In this document: piece by piece, positions 60,533 through 64,000 of the stretch
How positions within the stretch are numbered: the stretch's first letter is position 1
Layout: the number at the start of each line of letters is the position of its first letter
From: HLUCCA09 sp039822045
Lineage (GTDB): Bacteria > Pseudomonadota > Alphaproteobacteria > Rhodobacterales > Rhodobacteraceae
Reading direction: 5' to 3'
DNA length: 64,000 nucleotides
Assembly: GCA_039822045.1 (NCBI GenBank)
Contig: JBCBMY010000003.1
Span: 62,001 to 126,000, forward strand
Notes under the pieces: generated by a model
What the model saw: the letters and a program-made list of their open reading frames with translations, nothing else
The model's database searches: none
What the model was told of the DNA's origin: nothing
Position numbers and translations under genes: made by a program

Positions 60533-60559
60533 TTGCAGCCCTTCGCGCACAAATATATC
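60533..60559 (+). promoter_or_regulatory. candidate sigma70 promoter for mcl1
   Basis: TTGCAG (60533-60538), 15 bases, TATATC (60554-60559), about 42 bases before the ATG at 60602. The spacing is short and the match moderate. Confidence 0.35.
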
Positions 60560-60601
60560 CCGCAAGGCGACGCTTGCGACAGAAACGTGCGAGGACATTC
60601 C

Positions 60602-61558
60602 ATGAGCTTCCGGCCCCAGCCCCCGTCTCCCTCCGTGCCCAACCGCTGCCAGCTGTTCGGCCCCGGCTCGCGCCCCGCCGTTTTCGAGAAGATGGCCGCA
60701 AGCGCGGCGGATGTCGTGAATCTCGACCTCGAGGACAGTGTCGCCCCCGATGACAAGGACAGCGCGCGCGCCAACGTCGTTCAGGCGATCGGCGATATCG
60801 ACTGGGGCAACAAGACCCTGTCGGTCCGGATCAACGGGCTCGACAGTGCCTACTGGTATCGCGACGTGGTGGATCTGATCGAGAAGGCGTCCGACCGGCT
60901 TGACCGGATCATGATCCCGAAGGCCGGATGGGCCCAGGACATCTATGCCGTCGACGCGCTCGTCAGTTCCGTTGAGGCCGCGATGGGGCGGACGAAGGCG
61001 CTCCAGTTCGAGTGCATTGTCGAGACGGCCGCGGGCATCTGCCATGTCGAGGAGATCGCCTCGGCCTCGCCGCGAATGACCGCGATCTCCATCGGCGCGG
61101 CCGATTTCGCCGCCTATATGGGGATGCAGACGACTGGGATCGGCGGGACGCAGGAAAACTACTATATGCACCACCAGGGCCAGAGCTATTGGCCCGACCC
61201 GTGGCACTGGGCAACGGCGAAGATCGTAGCCGCGTGCCGGACCCACGGCGTGCTCCCTGTCGACGGGCCGTTCGGCGACTTCTCCGACCCTGAGGGCTTC
61301 AAGGCGCAGGCGCTGCGCGTGGCGACGCTCGGGATGGTCGGCAAATGGGCAATCCACCCCAGCCAAGTGGAGATGGCAAACGAGGTCTTCACGCCGTCTC
61401 CGGAAAAGGTCCAGGAGGCCCGCGAAATCCTCGAGGCGATGGAGCAGGCCAAGGCCGAGGGCAAGGGCGCCACGACCTATAAGGGCCGCCTGATCGACAT
61501 TGCGTCGATCAAGCAGGCCGAGGTGGTGGTGCGTCAGGCCGAGCTGATCACCGCCTAG
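60602..61558 (+). CDS. mcl1: L-malyl-CoA/beta-methylmalyl-CoA lyase
   Basis: 318 residues from ATG 60602 with GAGGA upstream, the length I recall for R. sphaeroides Mcl1. CitE/HpcH fold: LFGPGSRPAVFEKM, VVNLDLEDSVAPDDK (with metal-binding Glu/Asp), GAADFAAYMGM and GKWAIHPSQ. It cleaves malyl-CoA and methylmalyl-CoA to acetyl- or propionyl-CoA and glyoxylate in the ethylmalonyl-CoA pathway, which lets acetate be assimilated without isocitrate lyase. Standalone here. Confidence 0.93.
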   Translation: MSFRPQPPSPSVPNRCQLFGPGSRPAVFEKMAASAADVVNLDLEDSVAPDDKDSARANVVQAIGDIDWGNKTLSVRINGLDSAYWYRDVVDLIEKASDRLDRIMIPKAGWAQDIYAVDALVSSVEAAMGRTKALQFECIVETAAGICHVEEIASASPRMTAISIGAADFAAYMGMQTTGIGGTQENYYMHHQGQSYWPDPWHWATAKIVAACRTHGVLPVDGPFGDFSDPEGFKAQALRVATLGMVGKWAIHPSQVEMANEVFTPSPEKVQEAREILEAMEQAKAEGKGATTYKGRLIDIASIKQAEVVVRQAELITA

Positions 61559-61597
61559 CTCAGGGCGCGCCGCCTCAAACCCAACGGGCTCAGCACG

Positions 61598-62038
61598 TCA
61601 GTAGTTGCGCAGTCCGATCAGGCCGAACTCGCAGGCGCGGCGGCAATCTGTGGCATCGTGCCCGGCATCGTCCGCCACCATGACGCCATCCACGGCGCGT
61701 CCCTCGAAGCGCGGGTCGTCACACTCCCCGTCGAAGGGGAAGCCGCTTTCGTCGTCGCCCCACTGGATCATCTCGCAGCGGGTCGCGGCCAGCGAGTCCT
61801 CGAAATTCCAGATTCGCACGCGTTCAGACTGGTAGGCCAGGCTGCAATCGGTGGCATCGCGGGCCAATTGCTCCCAGTCGAGCGTGGTGGCCATGCCGGG
61901 GCCATAGAAGCGACGGTCGTCGCACTCCCCGTCATTGGCGTAGTCGCCGCTGTCATCGCCGAAGTCGATATTCTGGGCGATGGCGGGCAGCCCGCCGAGA
62001 GTGAGGCCAAAGACAAGAGCCCCTAGAATGATGCGCAT
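61598..62038 (-). CDS. secreted protein with duplicated Asp/Cys-rich domain
   Basis: 146 residues from ATG 62038 with a signal peptide (about 1-21, ending AIA). The mature part is two copies of a ~45-residue unit (26-66 and 93-133), each with GDD, DGECDDxRFxG and DATDC. Each unit has two Cys and several Asp, so a disulphide and a Ca2+ site per unit are plausible. The function is unknown. Not an RTX repeat. Divergent from the lytic transglycosylase. Confidence 0.7.
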   Translation of the reverse strand: MRIILGALVFGLTLGGLPAIAQNIDFGDDSGDYANDGECDDRRFYGPGMATTLDWEQLARDATDCSLAYQSERVRIWNFEDSLAATRCEMIQWGDDESGFPFDGECDDPRFEGRAVDGVMVADDAGHDATDCRRACEFGLIGLRNY

Positions 62039-62253
62039 AGACTGATCCCTCCCGTGGTCGGTCGGCCGGGGTGACGGGCGGGCCGAGCGCCCAATTTGTG
62101 CCGACCGCCAGCGGCCGCGATGCTTGCAATGCCTCAGAAAGGTGAACGCATTGTGGCCAATCACGAGTATCCTGAGCCGACTGCCATGTCTGTGTCATAG
62201 GGGTCCGGCACGGTTTGTGTAAATGGTGGTCATCTACGGATGGGGGGAGCGGA

Positions 62254-63180
62254 GTGATCCTGCGCGCGTCGGTTGTGGCGGCCGTTTTGACTGGTGGTGC
62301 GCTGAGCGCGGCCTCTGCCGCGGAGCCGGGCGCACCGACGGCACAGCACCGTCCCGTGGCACGACCGGTCGACAGCGTGCGATGCACCAACGATGGCGCG
62401 CTCTGCATCTCGCGCGCCTCCTATGCCCGGGATGCCTGCGGGGCGATTGAAGCCGCTGCAAAGGAAGCCGGGCTCGACCCGCATTTCTTTGCGCGTCTTC
62501 TGTGGCAAGAGAGCCGGTTCGACCCCTCGGCCGTGTCGTCCGCCGGGGCCCTCGGCATCGCGCAGTTCATCCCGGCCACGGCCGCCCGGCGTGGTCTGCG
62601 CGACCCGTTCAACCCCGCGGCCGCGCTCGTGGCCTCGGCCGACTACTTGGCCGAGCTCGAACGCGATTACGGCAACCTCGGGCTTGCGGCTGCCGCCTAC
62701 AACGCGGGAGAAGCGCGGGTTGACGCGTTCCTTGCCCGCGGGCGGCGGCTGCCGGCGGAAACGCGTGACTACGTGCGCAGGATCACCGGACACGAGGCGG
62801 AGGTTTGGCACGAGGCGCCGCCCGAGGACCCGAACCTGAAGCTCAGGGGCGACACGCCGCTTCAGGAGGCGTGCCAGGCCATGGCTGCAGGTCGCGCGCC
62901 CGATGCCTTTCCCGATGCCCTCCGCCCGTCGCCGCGCCTGTCGCCCTGGGGCGTGATCCTTGCCTCCCATCGCTCTCGCGATATCGCGGCGGTTCAGGTC
63001 TCGCGTTTGCCTCGGGCCATGCTCGGGACCCACCGGATCGACTATGGGCGCGTGCGGATGCCGGGCCACGGGCGGCGCCAGATGACCGCGCAGATCGGCC
63101 GCCAGACGCGCGGCGAGGCGGACGCGCTCTGCCGCGAGCTCAAGAGGGCGGGCGTCGGCTGCCTGGTCTTGCGGAATTGA
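62254..63180 (+). CDS. lytic transglycosylase with SPOR-like C-terminus
   Basis: 308 residues from GTG 62254 behind GGGGGGAG. Signal peptide (about 1-23), GH23 SLT domain with catalytic Glu86 (WQESRFDPSAVSSAGALGIAQFIPATA) and AAYNAGEARV, and a C-terminal SPOR-like region (about 225-308, SPWGVILASHRSRD, CRELKRAGVGCLVLRN) that binds denuded glycan at septa. Cleaves peptidoglycan to anhydro-muropeptides in the periplasm. Two hairpins follow before accA. Confidence 0.9.
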   Translation: MILRASVVAAVLTGGALSAASAAEPGAPTAQHRPVARPVDSVRCTNDGALCISRASYARDACGAIEAAAKEAGLDPHFFARLLWQESRFDPSAVSSAGALGIAQFIPATAARRGLRDPFNPAAALVASADYLAELERDYGNLGLAAAAYNAGEARVDAFLARGRRLPAETRDYVRRITGHEAEVWHEAPPEDPNLKLRGDTPLQEACQAMAAGRAPDAFPDALRPSPRLSPWGVILASHRSRDIAAVQVSRLPRAMLGTHRIDYGRVRMPGHGRRQMTAQIGRQTRGEADALCRELKRAGVGCLVLRN

Positions 63181-63183
63181 CCG

Positions 63184-63230
63184 GCCGCTGAACCTAGCGG
63201 CTCTCGCGGGCGCCGATTGCAGAGCCCGCG
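63184..63230 (+). terminator. tandem hairpins between lytic transglycosylase and accA
   Basis: GCCGCT/AGCGGC (63184-63189, 63196-63201) and CGCGGGC/GCCCGCG (63205-63211, 63224-63230), both perfect, directly after the stop at 63180. No T-run, so terminator function is possible, not certain. Confidence 0.4.
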
Positions 63231-63272
63231 CGGAACGTCCATATGTCACCCGCGAACGAAACGTGCGGGGCC

Positions 63273-64000
<728 letters not shown>

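Overview
The window is one contiguous stretch of a GC-rich alphaproteobacterial chromosome. Gene content and order point to the Rhodobacterales (Rhodobacter/Roseobacter group): an rpoE-chrR pair divergent from an FAD oxidoreductase-DUF1365-MFS-DUF3833-SDR operon, pyrB followed by a non-catalytic dihydroorotase and plsY, ftsE-ftsX-acyltransferase, mcl1 of the ethylmalonyl-CoA/glyoxylate assimilation pathways, and ubiA divergent from rsmE next to a plant-type glutamate-cysteine ligase. I see no rRNA, tRNA, CRISPR array, transposase or phage gene, so this is mostly core chromosome with a few lineage-specific insertions. Layout: 1-3.8 kb holds the end of an M16 peptidase, endonuclease-type mutL and rmuC. 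3.8-10.4 kb is the RpoE/ChrR singlet-oxygen-type stress module and its divergent lipid-related operon; two matching TGATCC-N18-TAT promoters lie back to back between them. 10.4-17.95 kb carries moaE, moaD, pgsA, uvrC, a pteridine-reductase-like SDR, a Ca/Na antiporter, a zinc-ribbon microprotein, an S49 peptidase and a two-helix K+ channel. 17.95-20.7 kb has an array of seven 11-bp repeats in front of a secreted glycoside-hydrolase-like RTX protein. 20.7-32.2 kb is a branched-chain-type ABC transporter (livF, binding protein, livM, livH, livG) with an AMP-forming acyl-CoA synthetase, broken up by several small membrane or secreted proteins of unknown function and a methyltransferase; a palindromic operator and a sigma70-like promoter precede the synthetase. 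32.5-34.7 kb is a two-gene saccharopine dehydrogenase pair resembling yeast Lys1 and Lys9. 34.7-42.8 kb is an OmpA-family protein, an RND efflux pump with its adaptor, and moaB. 42.9-48.9 kb has a DMT permease, a family-4-like uracil-DNA glycosylase that lacks most iron-sulphur cysteines, pyrB, a PH-like membrane protein, a pseudo-dihydroorotase, plsY and a small conserved ORF. 48.9-50.8 kb is a regulator/membrane protein/fatty acid desaturase cassette with duplicated leader sequences. 50.9-64 kb is housekeeping: gshA, GNAT, rsmE, ubiA, a DsbD-like domain protein, algH/yqgE, a PlsC-type acyltransferase, ftsX, ftsE, a zinc-ribbon protein, mcl1, a repeat protein, a lytic transglycosylase and the start of accA, which runs off the end. 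Several of these genes bear on membrane lipids: the RpoE operon, pgsA, plsY, the desaturase, the PlsC-type acyltransferase and accA. The parts most worth follow-up are the degenerate zinc site of ChrR with its divergent promoters, the 11-bp repeat array before the secreted hydrolase, the desaturase cassette, and the insertions in the ABC transporter cluster. All functions are read from sequence and memory of families; no search was run.
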